A model generated the notes under the pieces. The model was not told the DNA's origin. It worked only from the letters and a program-made list of their open reading frames with translations, and searched no databases. Source: Leptospira venezuelensis (lineage in GTDB: Bacteria > Spirochaetota > Leptospiria > Leptospirales > Leptospiraceae). From it: a stretch of DNA of 64,000 nucleotides. Location: assembly GCF_002150035.1 (NCBI RefSeq), contig NZ_NETS01000007.1, positions 372,001-436,000 of the forward strand, given 5' to 3'. A program made the position numbers and the translations under genes. Positions within the stretch are counted from its first letter, which is position 1. The number at the start of each line of letters is the position of its first letter. Below are positions 28,302-35,968 of the stretch, in pieces.

Positions 28302-30086
28302 ATGGGAAGGATCCAAGAACTCAGTCCGGAACTTATCAACCAAATCGCCGCCGGGGAAGTGATAGAATCGGCTCACTCCGTCCTGAAAGAAATGATGGAA
28401 AACTCGGTCGATGCGGGAGCAGACACGATCGAAGTGGAATCCAGAGACGGAGGATTGACCTCACTTCTTCTTTCGGATAACGGATCCGGAATTGAAGAAG
28501 AGGATATTCCTCTTGCGATCCAAAGACATGCTACAAGTAAGATCCGTACATTAAAAGATCTTGAATTAGTTTCTTCTTACGGATTCAGGGGAGAAGCACT
28601 GGCATCCATTGCCTCCGTTTCTAAACTCACGATTGAGACTGGAACAGGACAACCTACCGCTTGGAAGGTAAGAGCGGAAAAAGGACAAATACTTTCCAAA
28701 GAATCCATCCCTGGCTTTCAAGGAACTAAGATCCTAGTTGAAGATTTATTCTATAACACTCCAGTCAGAAGGAAATTCCTAAAATCAGTTCGTTCCGAAG
28801 ATAAGAAGATCCGAGATAAGGTAACTGTTCAGGCTCTCGCAAGAGAGGATATTCGATTTAGATTCGTTCAGGATCATAAAGAGATTTATCGACTTCCCCC
28901 TAAAGATAAAAGAGAAAGAATTATAGACCTATTCGGCGAAAATTTCAGGGACCATTTGTTGGAGGTCCAACTGGAAAGAAAAGGTTGGAAGGCAAAAGGT
29001 TATATTAGTGATCCAGACTTTTATAAATCCAATCGTACCGGCCAATTTATATTCGTGAATGGAAGACCTGTAGAAATTAAATATTCTTCTCATCTATTAA
29101 AGAAATGTTATGATGAACTTCTTCCTCCAAATGCTCATCCTTACTGCTTCTTATTCTTTGAAGTAGATCCCGAATCAATCGATGTAAATGTTCATCCTGC
29201 TAAAAAGGAGATCCGATTTCTGGACGAAGAAGGATTTAATACATTCTTCTTACAATTGATCCAGAAAGAACTTAGATCCAGCACTCCGGTCAGTTTTTTG
29301 GAGTTAAAAAACAGACTTTTAAGACCTGAACCTAAGAAAATGGAATCTACGTTATACTCTTTTTCCAGTTCTTCCTCTGCAGGAACAGAACAACAACTTT
29401 TAGGAGGAGCACTTTATGAAGAAGTGAAACATTCTCCTTCATTTCCAGTAGAAGCAGTTGGACCTGGCTCCAGATTAGATGATTTGACGGATATTCCGAT
29501 CAAACATTCGGAGTTTATTCCTAAGAAACATTTCGGTCTTTTGTTTGAAACGTTCATCTTGGCAGAAGGAGAAGATGGTTTTTATATCATAGACCAACAT
29601 ACTGCTCATGAAAGGATCCGTTACGAAGAAGTTTTAAGAAAGCTTAAAAAGAAAAATTATGGGATACAACCTCTTCTCACGCCAATACGTATTCCTGTTT
29701 CTAAACAAGAAGCGGAAGATATAAAAGATAGATTGGGAGAATACCAAGAAGTAGGTCTAAAACTGGATTCACTCGGAGAAGATACAATGGTACTTCGAGA
29801 AGTACCAGGTTACTTTCTGCCAGGACATGAAAAGGAAATCGTTCTGGATTTTCTAAATCGTACAGGAGGCAAGGAAGTTCCCGAACCTGAGTTATACGAT
29901 CTTATGGCAAAATGTGTGGCTTGTAGATCCGCAGTTAAAAAGGGAGATCAACTTTCAGACCATCTGATCGCAGAAATGCTCAATCGTTTGAGTTATTGTG
30001 AAAACCCATCCCGTTGCCCTCATGGCAGACCAACCTTAGTCAAATTAACCAGAGAAGATCTGGAAAGAATGTTTCATCGCAGGTAA
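28302..30086 (+). CDS. mutL: DNA mismatch repair protein MutL, endonuclease type
   Basis: MutL couples mismatch recognition by MutS to strand removal; 594 aa. The N-terminal GHKL ATPase shows LINQIAAGEVI, MMENSVDAGA, LSDNGSGIEEEDI and YGFRGEALASI. The C-terminal domain carries the endonuclease metal motif DQHTAHERIRYEE (DQHx2-3Ex4E pattern) plus the supporting ACRSAVK and CPHGRPT motifs, so it should nick DNA, as in bacteria without MutH. ATG 28302 begins MGRIQELSPELIN; the open frame runs back to 28137 inside the kinase gene and is not used. Confidence 0.95.
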   Translation: MGRIQELSPELINQIAAGEVIESAHSVLKEMMENSVDAGADTIEVESRDGGLTSLLLSDNGSGIEEEDIPLAIQRHATSKIRTLKDLELVSSYGFRGEALASIASVSKLTIETGTGQPTAWKVRAEKGQILSKESIPGFQGTKILVEDLFYNTPVRRKFLKSVRSEDKKIRDKVTVQALAREDIRFRFVQDHKEIYRLPPKDKRERIIDLFGENFRDHLLEVQLERKGWKAKGYISDPDFYKSNRTGQFIFVNGRPVEIKYSSHLLKKCYDELLPPNAHPYCFLFFEVDPESIDVNVHPAKKEIRFLDEEGFNTFFLQLIQKELRSSTPVSFLELKNRLLRPEPKKMESTLYSFSSSSSAGTEQQLLGGALYEEVKHSPSFPVEAVGPGSRLDDLTDIPIKHSEFIPKKHFGLLFETFILAEGEDGFYIIDQHTAHERIRYEEVLRKLKKKNYGIQPLLTPIRIPVSKQEAEDIKDRLGEYQEVGLKLDSLGEDTMVLREVPGYFLPGHEKEIVLDFLNRTGGKEVPEPELYDLMAKCVACRSAVKKGDQLSDHLIAEMLNRLSYCENPSRCPHGRPTLVKLTREDLERMFHRR

Positions 30087-30089
30087 ATT

Positions 30090-30686
30090 TTGAAAACCGA
30101 ATCCCAAGAACTTAAAAATTCCACGGAGAATGTGATCACCTCTTTAGTCAGACAAACATTGATCGCAAGCGTGATCTTGTTACTCATCGTTCTGATTCTC
30201 GCAAGATTTTTTAATGAAAGAGTCACTCAGGTTGCAGGACTCTTCTTGGATTACACTGGCGTATGGGGAGTAGGACTTTCTATATTTATTGCAGACTCAG
30301 TGCATGTATTTTTTCCTCCGGATACATTTTTGATCTTAGCGGTGGCTGCAAAGATGCCCGATTTCTGGGTAATCTTCTTTGCTTCGTTTGGGTCTTTACT
30401 TGCAGGAGGATGTTCTTATTCACAAGGAAGATTCCTTCTTCCTAAATTAACCGTATTCTCTAAGTTCATTCGAAATCATGAAGAGAAGTTAGAAGTATAC
30501 GTAAAAAGATTCGGGTTCTGGGCCGTGGTACTTGCAGCCCTTACTCCGTTGCCTTACTCTTGGACCTCAGTTGCAGCAGGTGCAATGAAGATGAGGCTCG
30601 ATCTTTTTTTTGCTGCTGCACTTTTTAGGATCCCCCGTTTTATTCTTTATTACTATCTAATAAAGGGTGGATGGATCGGGATCTAA
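30090..30686 (+). CDS. VTT/DedA-type membrane protein (YqaA-like)
   Basis: Membrane protein of 198 aa of the VTT (DedA/SNARE-associated) superfamily. Features are the re-entrant-loop pattern PPDTFLILAVAAKMP, a glycine-rich FASFGSLLAGGCSYSQGR and the LTPLPYSWTSVAAGAMKM segment, with four to five hydrophobic stretches. DedA-family proteins flip polyprenyl phosphate or phospholipids in several bacteria; the activity of this subgroup is not established. The start is TTG 30090, 3 bp after the mutL stop, with AGGT upstream. Confidence 0.78.
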   Translation: MKTESQELKNSTENVITSLVRQTLIASVILLLIVLILARFFNERVTQVAGLFLDYTGVWGVGLSIFIADSVHVFFPPDTFLILAVAAKMPDFWVIFFASFGSLLAGGCSYSQGRFLLPKLTVFSKFIRNHEEKLEVYVKRFGFWAVVLAALTPLPYSWTSVAAGAMKMRLDLFFAAALFRIPRFILYYYLIKGGWIGI

Positions 30687-30731
30687 ACATTCGGATTGAC
30701 TCTCTTAAGAACCAAAGGTACAAAAGTTTAG

Positions 30732-30974
30732 ATGAAGGACGATTCTCCAAGACTCATTCCCAAAACCAGAAAAGAGCTGATTTTAGAAAATTTAGATTGG
30801 TTTGCTTTGCCGGTTCGAATTTCAGAATTGGTGGAGAATGTATTGGATGGAAAGATCAGAGAACAATCCTTAGTGTGCTGTCATAGCGCATGCGATGTGT
30901 GCAATTCTACAATCCGCTCCTGCATACGTAAGATCCAAAGAGAATTGGAAGAAGAACTTGGACAGTCTATTTGA
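30732..30974 (+). CDS. Small Cys-rich protein upstream of rarA
   Basis: Open frame of 80 aa that I do not recognise. A hydrophilic protein with a cysteine cluster near its end, LVCCHSACDVCNSTIRSC, it offers four or five Cys and one His that could bind zinc or a metal cluster. It is in frame with good codon use and sits between the VTT gene and rarA; its last 17 bases overlap the proposed rarA start (TTG 30958). A ribosome site is not obvious before ATG 30732. The overlap and context favour a real gene translated with rarA. Function unknown. Confidence 0.6.
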   Translation: MKDDSPRLIPKTRKELILENLDWFALPVRISELVENVLDGKIREQSLVCCHSACDVCNSTIRSCIRKIQRELEEELGQSI

Positions 30975-32220
30975 GCGAGCTCCTCTTCCTCACAAGATAA
31001 GGCCGAGTTCATTTGCTCAGGTCATTGGACAGGAAAAGGCAAAGCTTCAATTACAAAAATATAAAGAACCAGTAAGCATTCTGCTATACGGACCTCCTGG
31101 AACGGGAAAGTCCACGATAGCAAGGATTTTAGGTAATACATGGAAATTACCTTTTGTAGAATATAACGCAGTCACCACGGGTGTTGCAGATATTAAAAAA
31201 TTATTAGAAAGGTCTGAGAAAGAGGGGAGTATTTTACTCTTCTTAGATGAGATCCATAGATTCAGTTCTTCCCAACAAGATAGTTTATTAAAAGGAGTGG
31301 AGACCGGAGGAATAGTTCTCATTGGTGCCACGACTGAAAATCCATCTTTTAGAATTACGAGACCTCTATTATCCAGATGCCAGGTGCTTAAACTAGAACC
31401 GCTCGGAGAGAATGATCTTTTAGAGATCCTCTCCAGAGGAATAGAATCCTTAGATCCGAAACCGAATATTACAAAAGAAGCAAGTTCTCTTTTAGTCCGT
31501 TATTCTGGAGGAGATGCAAGAAAACTTCTCTCTAATTTAGAGGGACTTGTTCTATCCAGAGATGCAGGATCCCAGATAGAAGCTTCTGATATCGAAACAT
31601 TTTTGGAAAGTAGGGTAATCGAATATGATCAAAGTGGGGAAAGCCATTACGACGTAATCTCTGCTTTTATCAAGTCCGTAAGAGGAAGTGATCCGGACGC
31701 TGCATTATTCTATCTAGCAATGATGTTAGAAGGTGGAGAAGATCCGCTCTTTATTGCAAGGAGACTCATTATCCTTGCCTCCGAAGATATCGGAAATGCT
31801 TCCGTTCACGGTTTGCCTTTGGCAGTAGCAGGACTTCATGCATTAGAAACAATTGGAATGCCCGAAGGAAGGATCATTTTAGGACAGGTCACCACATTCT
31901 TAGCATCTTGTCCTAAGTCCAATGCCTCTTATATGGGTATAGGTTCTGCACTTTCTTTTGTAAAAGAAAGAGGGACAAGTTTAAAGATCCCGAATCGACT
32001 GAGAAATGCTCCCACTTCTACTCATAAAAAAGAGGGAGCCGGCCAGGGTTATAAGTATCCTCATGATTTCTGTGGATTTGTGCCTTTCTCCTATTTCCCT
32101 GACGATCTTTCAGATAATCCTCCTCAATTCTATAAGCCAACGAAAAACGGAATGGAAGGAAAGATCAAAGAGCATCTGGCTTCTATCTGGAAAAAGATCT
32201 CTGGCAAAAATTACGAGTAA
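30958..32220 (+). CDS. rarA: Replication-associated recombination protein A (RarA/MgsA) AAA+ ATPase
   Basis: AAA+ clamp-loader-like ATPase acting at stalled replication forks; 420 aa. Walker A is LLYGPPGTGKSTIARIL, Walker B LLFLDEIHRF, sensor 1 GATTENPSF, and the arginine region TRPLLSRCQV. The C-terminal tetramerisation part includes GSDPDAALFYLAMMLEGGEDPLFIARRL and GFVPFSYFPDDL. I place the start at TTG 30958 (LDSLFERAPLPHKIRPSSF), where GGAAGAAG precedes it and the family's N-terminus begins. The frame extends to 30895, but those residues are not RarA-like and overlap the small Cys-rich gene. Confidence 0.92.
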   Translation: MDSLFERAPLPHKIRPSSFAQVIGQEKAKLQLQKYKEPVSILLYGPPGTGKSTIARILGNTWKLPFVEYNAVTTGVADIKKLLERSEKEGSILLFLDEIHRFSSSQQDSLLKGVETGGIVLIGATTENPSFRITRPLLSRCQVLKLEPLGENDLLEILSRGIESLDPKPNITKEASSLLVRYSGGDARKLLSNLEGLVLSRDAGSQIEASDIETFLESRVIEYDQSGESHYDVISAFIKSVRGSDPDAALFYLAMMLEGGEDPLFIARRLIILASEDIGNASVHGLPLAVAGLHALETIGMPEGRIILGQVTTFLASCPKSNASYMGIGSALSFVKERGTSLKIPNRLRNAPTSTHKKEGAGQGYKYPHDFCGFVPFSYFPDDLSDNPPQFYKPTKNGMEGKIKEHLASIWKKISGKNYE

Positions 32221-32250
32221 GTAATATTATTTTCTTATAAAGTTATTAGT

Positions 32251-32363
32251 TTCGGGCCGCCTCTGTCTTTGGCAGACCGGACTGCTACGGGCTCGGGCAT
32301 TCGCCCTCGTCCCTCATATTCATTCGGGACGCTTAGCGCCCTCCGCATCCCTGGCGGGTTTTA
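32251..32363 (+). repeat. GC-rich intergenic block
   Basis: A stretch clearly richer in GC than its surroundings, containing several short self-complementary pieces (GGGCTCGGGCATTCGCCC; GGGACGCTTAGCGCCC). No open frame looks coding. It resembles a degenerate dispersed element rather than gene remnants; I cannot name the family. Strand is arbitrary. Confidence 0.4.
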
Positions 32364-32375
32364 GTCGAAGATCTT

Positions 32376-32451
32376 TCTCCGTGGATTCAGCGATCTCCGT
32401 GAGAACTCAATATAAACAAGATTTTCGCACAGAGTTCACGGAGCACACAGG
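32376..32451. repeat. CACGGAG-type imperfect hairpin repeat, copy 1
   Basis: Left arm CTCCGTGGATTCAGCGATCTCCGTG (32378-32402) and right arm CGCACAGAGTTCACGGAGCACACAG (32426-32450) are imperfect inverted repeats built from CTCCGTG/CACGGAG-like units. Related elements lie at 57800-57874 and 58700-58760. It is non-coding. Confidence 0.6.
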
Positions 32452-32476
32452 GTAGCAAAGTGGAGGAGATATTGAT

Positions 32477-32626
32477 TGTAGGAGTTCCTACATATGATGA
32501 AGCGTCGCCCCCACCCTGCATTGGGATTGGGGGGAGTGGCCCGTGGGAAAGCGCATTTCTCATATCACAGAAACCTTCTTCTGTCAACAGACTCTTCCAC
32601 TTAAAATCCATGTTGGAATTCCAACA
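32477..32626 (+). repeat. 150-bp dispersed repeat with palindromic ends, copy 3
   Basis: Left end TGTAGGAGTTCCTACA (32477-32492) and right end TGTTGGAATTCCAACA (32611-32626), each a perfect palindrome. The internal hairpin CCCCCACCC / GATTGGGGGG is followed by agtggcccgtgggaaagcg and catatcacag, as in the other copies. It lies upstream of the ArsR cassette, between its promoter and rarA. Confidence 0.8.
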
Positions 32627-32674
32627 TCAGAATCACCTCATAGCCCTATCCGAAAAAAAAACTTTAAAAAATTG

Positions 32675-32703
32675 TTGCGTAGCTGAATGGCTACATTTAT
32701 ATC
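32675..32703 (+). promoter_or_regulatory. Candidate promoter of the ArsR cassette
   Basis: TTGCGT (32675-32680) and TATATC (32698-32703) are separated by 17 bp, a plausible sigma70 promoter. The first operator palindrome occupies its spacer. Transcription would begin near 32710, leaving a 5' leader of only about 14 bases with no ribosome site. Confidence 0.5.
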
Positions 32704-32720
32704 TGTAGTTAAGTGACTAC
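32679..32720. promoter_or_regulatory. Tandem palindromic operator for the ArsR-type repressor
   Basis: Two near-identical 16-bp inverted repeats, GTAGCTGAATGGCTAC (32679-32694) and GTAGTTAAGTGACTAC (32705-32720), share the consensus GTAGYTRARTGRCTAC. Their starts are 26 bp apart. One lies between the -35 and -10 candidates, the other just before the ATG at 32724. This is the layout expected of an autoregulated ArsR-family gene; binding is inferred. Confidence 0.7.
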
Positions 32721-32723
32721 ATA

Positions 32724-33047
32724 ATGAATCTGAGAAGGGATGTATTTCAGGCAATAGCAGATCCTACCAGAAGGGCAATACTTCTGTTGGTGGCTTCTCA
32801 AGCGATGACTGCCGGGGCCATCGCATCCAATTTTGATACCGCCAGGCCAACCGTTTCGAAACATCTACATATACTTACCGAGTGTGAATTATTGAAACAG
32901 GAGCAAAATGGCAGGGAAATTTATTACCAATTGAACCCAAAGAAGATGAAAGAAATTGCCGACTTTATAGAACCCTTCCGTAAAATGTGGGACGATCGAT
33001 TCAACAAATTAGAATCCGTAATGAAAAAATATAGATCAAGAAAATAG
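32724..33047 (+). CDS. ArsR-family transcriptional repressor
   Basis: Winged-helix repressor of 107 aa. It begins RRDVFQAIADPTRRAILLLV and carries the recognition helix RPTVSKHLHILTECELL, followed by the wing QNGREIYYQLNP. The metal-binding ELCVCDL motif of ArsR/SmtB is absent, so it is of the SdpR-like non-metal type usually found next to AHSA1-domain genes, as here (3 bp gap). Two palindromes directly before the ATG are probably its operators. No Shine-Dalgarno sequence is visible, in keeping with a very short leader. Confidence 0.9.
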   Translation: MNLRRDVFQAIADPTRRAILLLVASQAMTAGAIASNFDTARPTVSKHLHILTECELLKQEQNGREIYYQLNPKKMKEIADFIEPFRKMWDDRFNKLESVMKKYRSRK

Positions 33048-33050
33048 AAT

Positions 33051-33515
33051 ATGGAAATTAAAACCAAAATTGATGCAGAAGACGGCAAACAAGAGCTGTT
33101 GATCACACGAGAATTCGATCTTCCTGTAGATCTGCTTTTTAAAGCACATATTGAACCTGAAATCGTGGAAGAATGGATGGGAACAAAAGTGCTGAAATTA
33201 GAAGCTAAAAAACATGGAAGCTGGCAATTTGTAACTACAGATCCTCATGGCAACAAACATGGATTTAACGGTGTTATCCATGAATATGTTCCCGATCAGA
33301 AGATTACCCGTACTTTCGAGATGGAAAATTCTCCTTTCCCGCCTCAACTTGAATTTTTAGAATTCGAATCATTAGGAGAAGAGAAAAGTAAACTTACTAT
33401 GCACATAGTATTTAAGTCTAGCTCATTAAGAGACCAATTATTAAAGATGCCTTTCGCACAGGGTATCAATATAGCTCATAACAGATTACAAGAAACTGCA
33501 AAAAAATTTAAATAG
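33051..33515 (+). CDS. SRPBCC / AHSA1-domain protein
   Basis: Small cytoplasmic protein of 154 aa with the START-like AHSA1 fold, which binds hydrophobic ligands or client proteins. Features are REFDLPVDLLFKAHIEPEIV, EEWMGTKVLKLE, HGFNGVIHEYVPDQKITRTF and a C-terminal amphipathic helix. The pairing with an ArsR repressor 3 bp upstream is a common gene arrangement; the repressor may respond to a ligand handled by this protein. The actual ligand is not known. Confidence 0.85.
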   Translation: MEIKTKIDAEDGKQELLITREFDLPVDLLFKAHIEPEIVEEWMGTKVLKLEAKKHGSWQFVTTDPHGNKHGFNGVIHEYVPDQKITRTFEMENSPFPPQLEFLEFESLGEEKSKLTMHIVFKSSSLRDQLLKMPFAQGINIAHNRLQETAKKFK

Positions 33516-33519
33516 GATA

Positions 33520-33894
33520 TTGGACATGAGAAACAAGATTATATATTGGATCGCTACTGCATGGCTTTCTTTAGGCATGGTATCTACTGGAATCGTACAG
33601 GTCATCCAAATGAAAGAAGAAGCAGATATGTTTGCACATTTAGGTTACCCCGCTTACTTGATGATCATTATAGGAGTTTGGAAATTACTTGGAGTAATCG
33701 CCGTAATTGTTCCCAAATATCCTTTGGTAAAGGAATGGGCATATGCAGGATTTTTCTTTACAATGTCAGGAGCTGCGTTCTCTCATTTTGCAGCAGGAGA
33801 TTCGGCAAAAGAATATTTCGGACCTATATTATTGCTAGTTCTGACAGTAGTTTCTTGGTATTTCAGACCAGCTGATAGAAAATTACAAGGGTAA
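33520..33894 (+). CDS. DoxX-like membrane protein
   Basis: Membrane protein of 124 aa with four hydrophobic helices. It starts KIIYWIATAWLSLGMVSTGI and contains the DoxX-like features GYPAYLMIIIGVWKLLGVIA and EWAYAGFFFTMSGAAFSHFA. DoxX_2 proteins are frequent partners of ArsR/AHSA1 genes; their molecular role is not settled. It lies 4 bp after the AHSA1 gene and 5 bp before the next gene, within one operon. Confidence 0.82.
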   Translation: MDMRNKIIYWIATAWLSLGMVSTGIVQVIQMKEEADMFAHLGYPAYLMIIIGVWKLLGVIAVIVPKYPLVKEWAYAGFFFTMSGAAFSHFAAGDSAKEYFGPILLLVLTVVSWYFRPADRKLQG

Positions 33895-33899
33895 TGTAA

Positions 33900-34478
33900 A
33901 TGAATCCTAAGGTTGATTTCTTTTTTAATAAAGCCAAACAGTGGAAGGAAGAATATGAAGCATTGCGGAAGATCGCCTTGTCTTCTGGACTTACTGAAGA
34001 GTTGAAATGGGGTCAACCTTGTTATACATCTCAAAACAATAATATAGTTTTGATACATGGATTTAAGGACTATTGTGCGTTTTTGTTTTTCAAAGGTGCT
34101 TTATTAAAAGATCCAAAAGGAATTCTGATACAGCAAACTAAGAATGTGCAATCTGCTCGTCAGATCCGATTTACGAATCTGAAAGAGATCGATAAACTCA
34201 AAACTTCTTTAAAATCTTATATTAAAAATGCGATAGAAGTCGAAAAGTCCGGCCAGAAAGTTAATTTCAAAAAGACAAAAGAATTTGATATGCCTGAGGA
34301 ATTTTTAAGTAAGTTAGATGAATCCCCAAACTTAAAGTCCGCTTTTGATTCCTTAACTCCAGGCAGACAAAGAGGTTATCTTCTTCATTTTTCTTCTGCG
34401 AAACAATCCAAGACCAGAGAGGCGAGGATAGAAAAATATATACCTCATATTCTAAAGGGAAAAGGATTAGATGATTAA
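33900..34478 (+). CDS. YdeI/OmdA-like DUF1801 protein
   Basis: Protein of 192 aa. The N-terminal DUF1801 fold is visible (EELKWGQPCYTSQNNNIVLI, then FKDYCAFLFFKGALLKDP), and a C-terminal helical OmdA-like part has LTPGRQRGYLLHFSSAKQSK and TREARIEKYIPHIL. Members of this family (B. subtilis YdeI) are linked to stress and peptide resistance, without a known reaction. It is fourth in the ArsR cassette and overlaps the next gene by 8 bp. Confidence 0.83.
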   Translation: MNPKVDFFFNKAKQWKEEYEALRKIALSSGLTEELKWGQPCYTSQNNNIVLIHGFKDYCAFLFFKGALLKDPKGILIQQTKNVQSARQIRFTNLKEIDKLKTSLKSYIKNAIEVEKSGQKVNFKKTKEFDMPEEFLSKLDESPNLKSAFDSLTPGRQRGYLLHFSSAKQSKTREARIEKYIPHILKGKGLDD

Positions 34479-34956
34479 AAAGAAGGCTTCAGCAAAGAAA
34501 ACTAAAACTACAGCGAAAAACTCTGCTCCTAAGAAGAAGTCTCTTAGTAATAAAAAGCCAGTCTTACTTTCGGGTGGGAATCCTCAAATCGCTAAGGGTT
34601 ATGGAGATGGTCCGGTCCAGGAATATATTTCTGCTATGCCTGGTTGGAAAAAGGACATTGGACTCAAACTAGACGAAATCATAGTCCGCACAGTTCCTTA
34701 TGTTTATAAGGCAGTAAAATGGAATTCTCCTTTATATGGGATAGAGGGAGACGGTTGGTTTTTAGGAATTCATGTTTTTAATAAATATGTTAAGGTCGCT
34801 TTCTTTAGAGGGACTCATTTGAAACCTCTTCCTCCAGGCGAATCCAAGCAGAAAGAAGTACGTTACCTGGACATCAAGGAGAATGATAAAATAGACGAAT
34901 CCCAACTTTCTTCTTGGATCAAGCAGGCTAGCGAACTGCCAGGCGAAAAAATGTAA
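34471..34956 (+). CDS. DUF1801 protein with lysine-rich N-terminal tail
   Basis: Protein of 161 aa. The C-terminal 115 residues are a DUF1801 domain (YISAMPGWKKDIGLKLDEII, VKWNSPLYGIEGDGWFLGIH). The first 35 residues are almost only Lys, Ala, Ser and Thr (KKKASAKKTKTTAKNSAPKK), like a histone H1 tail, suggesting binding to nucleic acid or another polyanion; that is inference. It overlaps the YdeI-like gene by 8 bp and is the last of the five-gene cassette, a second DUF1801 copy. Confidence 0.8.
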   Translation: MIKKKASAKKTKTTAKNSAPKKKSLSNKKPVLLSGGNPQIAKGYGDGPVQEYISAMPGWKKDIGLKLDEIIVRTVPYVYKAVKWNSPLYGIEGDGWFLGIHVFNKYVKVAFFRGTHLKPLPPGESKQKEVRYLDIKENDKIDESQLSSWIKQASELPGEKM

Positions 34957-35083
34957 GACCAAATGATTGGGCAAAAGTCCATTTCTTTGTTCAATAAAGC
35001 GTCTAAAATATCCGTAATAGCATATTAAATTCTTTCCATCTAAAAGCCAGAATCCCGAATGATTTCAACTTCGGGAGGAAGAT

Positions 35084-35530
35084 ATGGCAAATACTGTATT
35101 TGAAAGTAAGGCTTCTTGGGCGGGAGGTTTAAAATTAAACCTACAATGCAGAAATCATAAATGGGTCGTGGACGAACCTGAAATTTTAGGTGGAACGGAC
35201 CAAGGGCCGAATCCAGTTGAACTCGTGTTAGGTGGACTTGCGAGTTGTGTTGGAGTTTTAGTTTCTCTTTATGCTCCTGCTCATAAAGTAGAATTGAAGG
35301 ATTTCCATGTATTTGTGGAAGGAGATCTTGATTTGGACGGGTTCCAAGAACTTGCAGCCGTCCGTCCTGGATTTTCTCAGATCCGTTATAGAGTAGATAT
35401 CCAGACAGATTCTCCGAAAGAAAATGTGGATTCTTTGCTTGCTCACATAGAAAGGATATGCCCTGTGAAGGATACGTTATCCGGGGTAGGAGTATTATCC
35501 CAAAAATCTGGATCATCTGTTGCAGCTTAA
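35084..35530 (+). CDS. OsmC/Ohr-family peroxiredoxin-like protein
   Basis: OsmC-family protein of 148 aa. Such proteins reduce organic hydroperoxides with two cysteines. Both are present: GGLASCVGVLVSLYA and ERICPVKDTLSG. The first motif in Ohr proteins is usually followed by a buried Cys pair as here, so activity is plausible. The ATG at 35084 has a strong ribosome site (GGGAGGAAGAT). It is separated from the ArsR cassette by 127 bp without a gene. Confidence 0.87.
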   Translation: MANTVFESKASWAGGLKLNLQCRNHKWVVDEPEILGGTDQGPNPVELVLGGLASCVGVLVSLYAPAHKVELKDFHVFVEGDLDLDGFQELAAVRPGFSQIRYRVDIQTDSPKENVDSLLAHIERICPVKDTLSGVGVLSQKSGSSVAA

Positions 35531-35539
35531 TCTAATCTA

Positions 35540-35583
35540 AACTCCTTTTCGAAAAATCCAGTTCTGATTTTCGGAAAGGAGTT
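35540..35583 (+). terminator. Hairpin after the OsmC gene
   Basis: A long stem pairs AACTCCTTTTCGAAAAATC (35540-35558) with GATTTTCGGAAAGGAGTT (35566-35583), about 16-17 pairs with two bulges. No proper T run follows, so it could be a 3'-end stabilising hairpin rather than a canonical terminator. Confidence 0.45.
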
Positions 35584-35771
35584 CCTACCTTCGCTTTAAA
35601 AGAAATATCTTTCTGTAATATTCTAGTCATTCGCTTGTTGTAGATAGGGAGTAGGCTAATTAAGAACTAAAAAATTTTGACATAATAAGGTAAGGAATTC
35701 GCTGTTTCGGGACGAAACTAAATAAGGAAACCGCGGGTCTTACCCATCCAAGACGAAAAAGGAGGTTTTGA

Positions 35772-35942
35772 ATGTTTCAATCCGAAAGAGAGAAAAACGA
35801 AAAAAGCCAGTTCCAATCCGCAGGGCCGATCCAAGTTAGAAAGGAATTTGCACGTTCTGAATCTGTGAATTTCCCCTCTAAAAAGGCAGAAAGCAGAAAC
35901 GAAAAAGTGGTCAGATTGAGACCAGACCTATACGAAAAATAA
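35772..35942 (+). CDS. 56-residue hydrophilic protein with a strong ribosome site
   Basis: Small gene below the usual length cut-off. ATG 35772 is preceded by AAAAGGAGG at ideal spacing, one of the best ribosome sites in the window. The product is highly charged, with no membrane segment or Cys: it starts MFQSEREKNEKSQFQ and ends VVRLRPDLYEK. I do not recognise it. The 5' side holds 230 bp of non-coding DNA with a possible TTGACA, consistent with its own promoter. It converges on hisC, whose stop is 13 bp away. Function unknown. Confidence 0.65.
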   Translation: MFQSEREKNEKSQFQSAGPIQVRKEFARSESVNFPSKKAESRNEKVVRLRPDLYEK

Positions 35943-35945
35943 ACC

Positions 35946-35968
35946 CGGAATTTCTCAGAGGAGTTCCG
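35946..35968 (-). terminator. Candidate terminator of hisC
   Basis: Ten-pair stem CGGAATTTCT / AGGAGTTCCG with a three-base loop, including G-T pairs. It overlaps the hisC stop codon. On the minus strand it is followed by GGGTTTATTTTTCG, a loose T-rich tail. Confidence 0.4.

Noticed and set aside
32460..32708. 82-codon plus-strand frame
   Set aside because: It coincides with repeat copy 3 and the ArsR promoter; the repeat explains the sequence.
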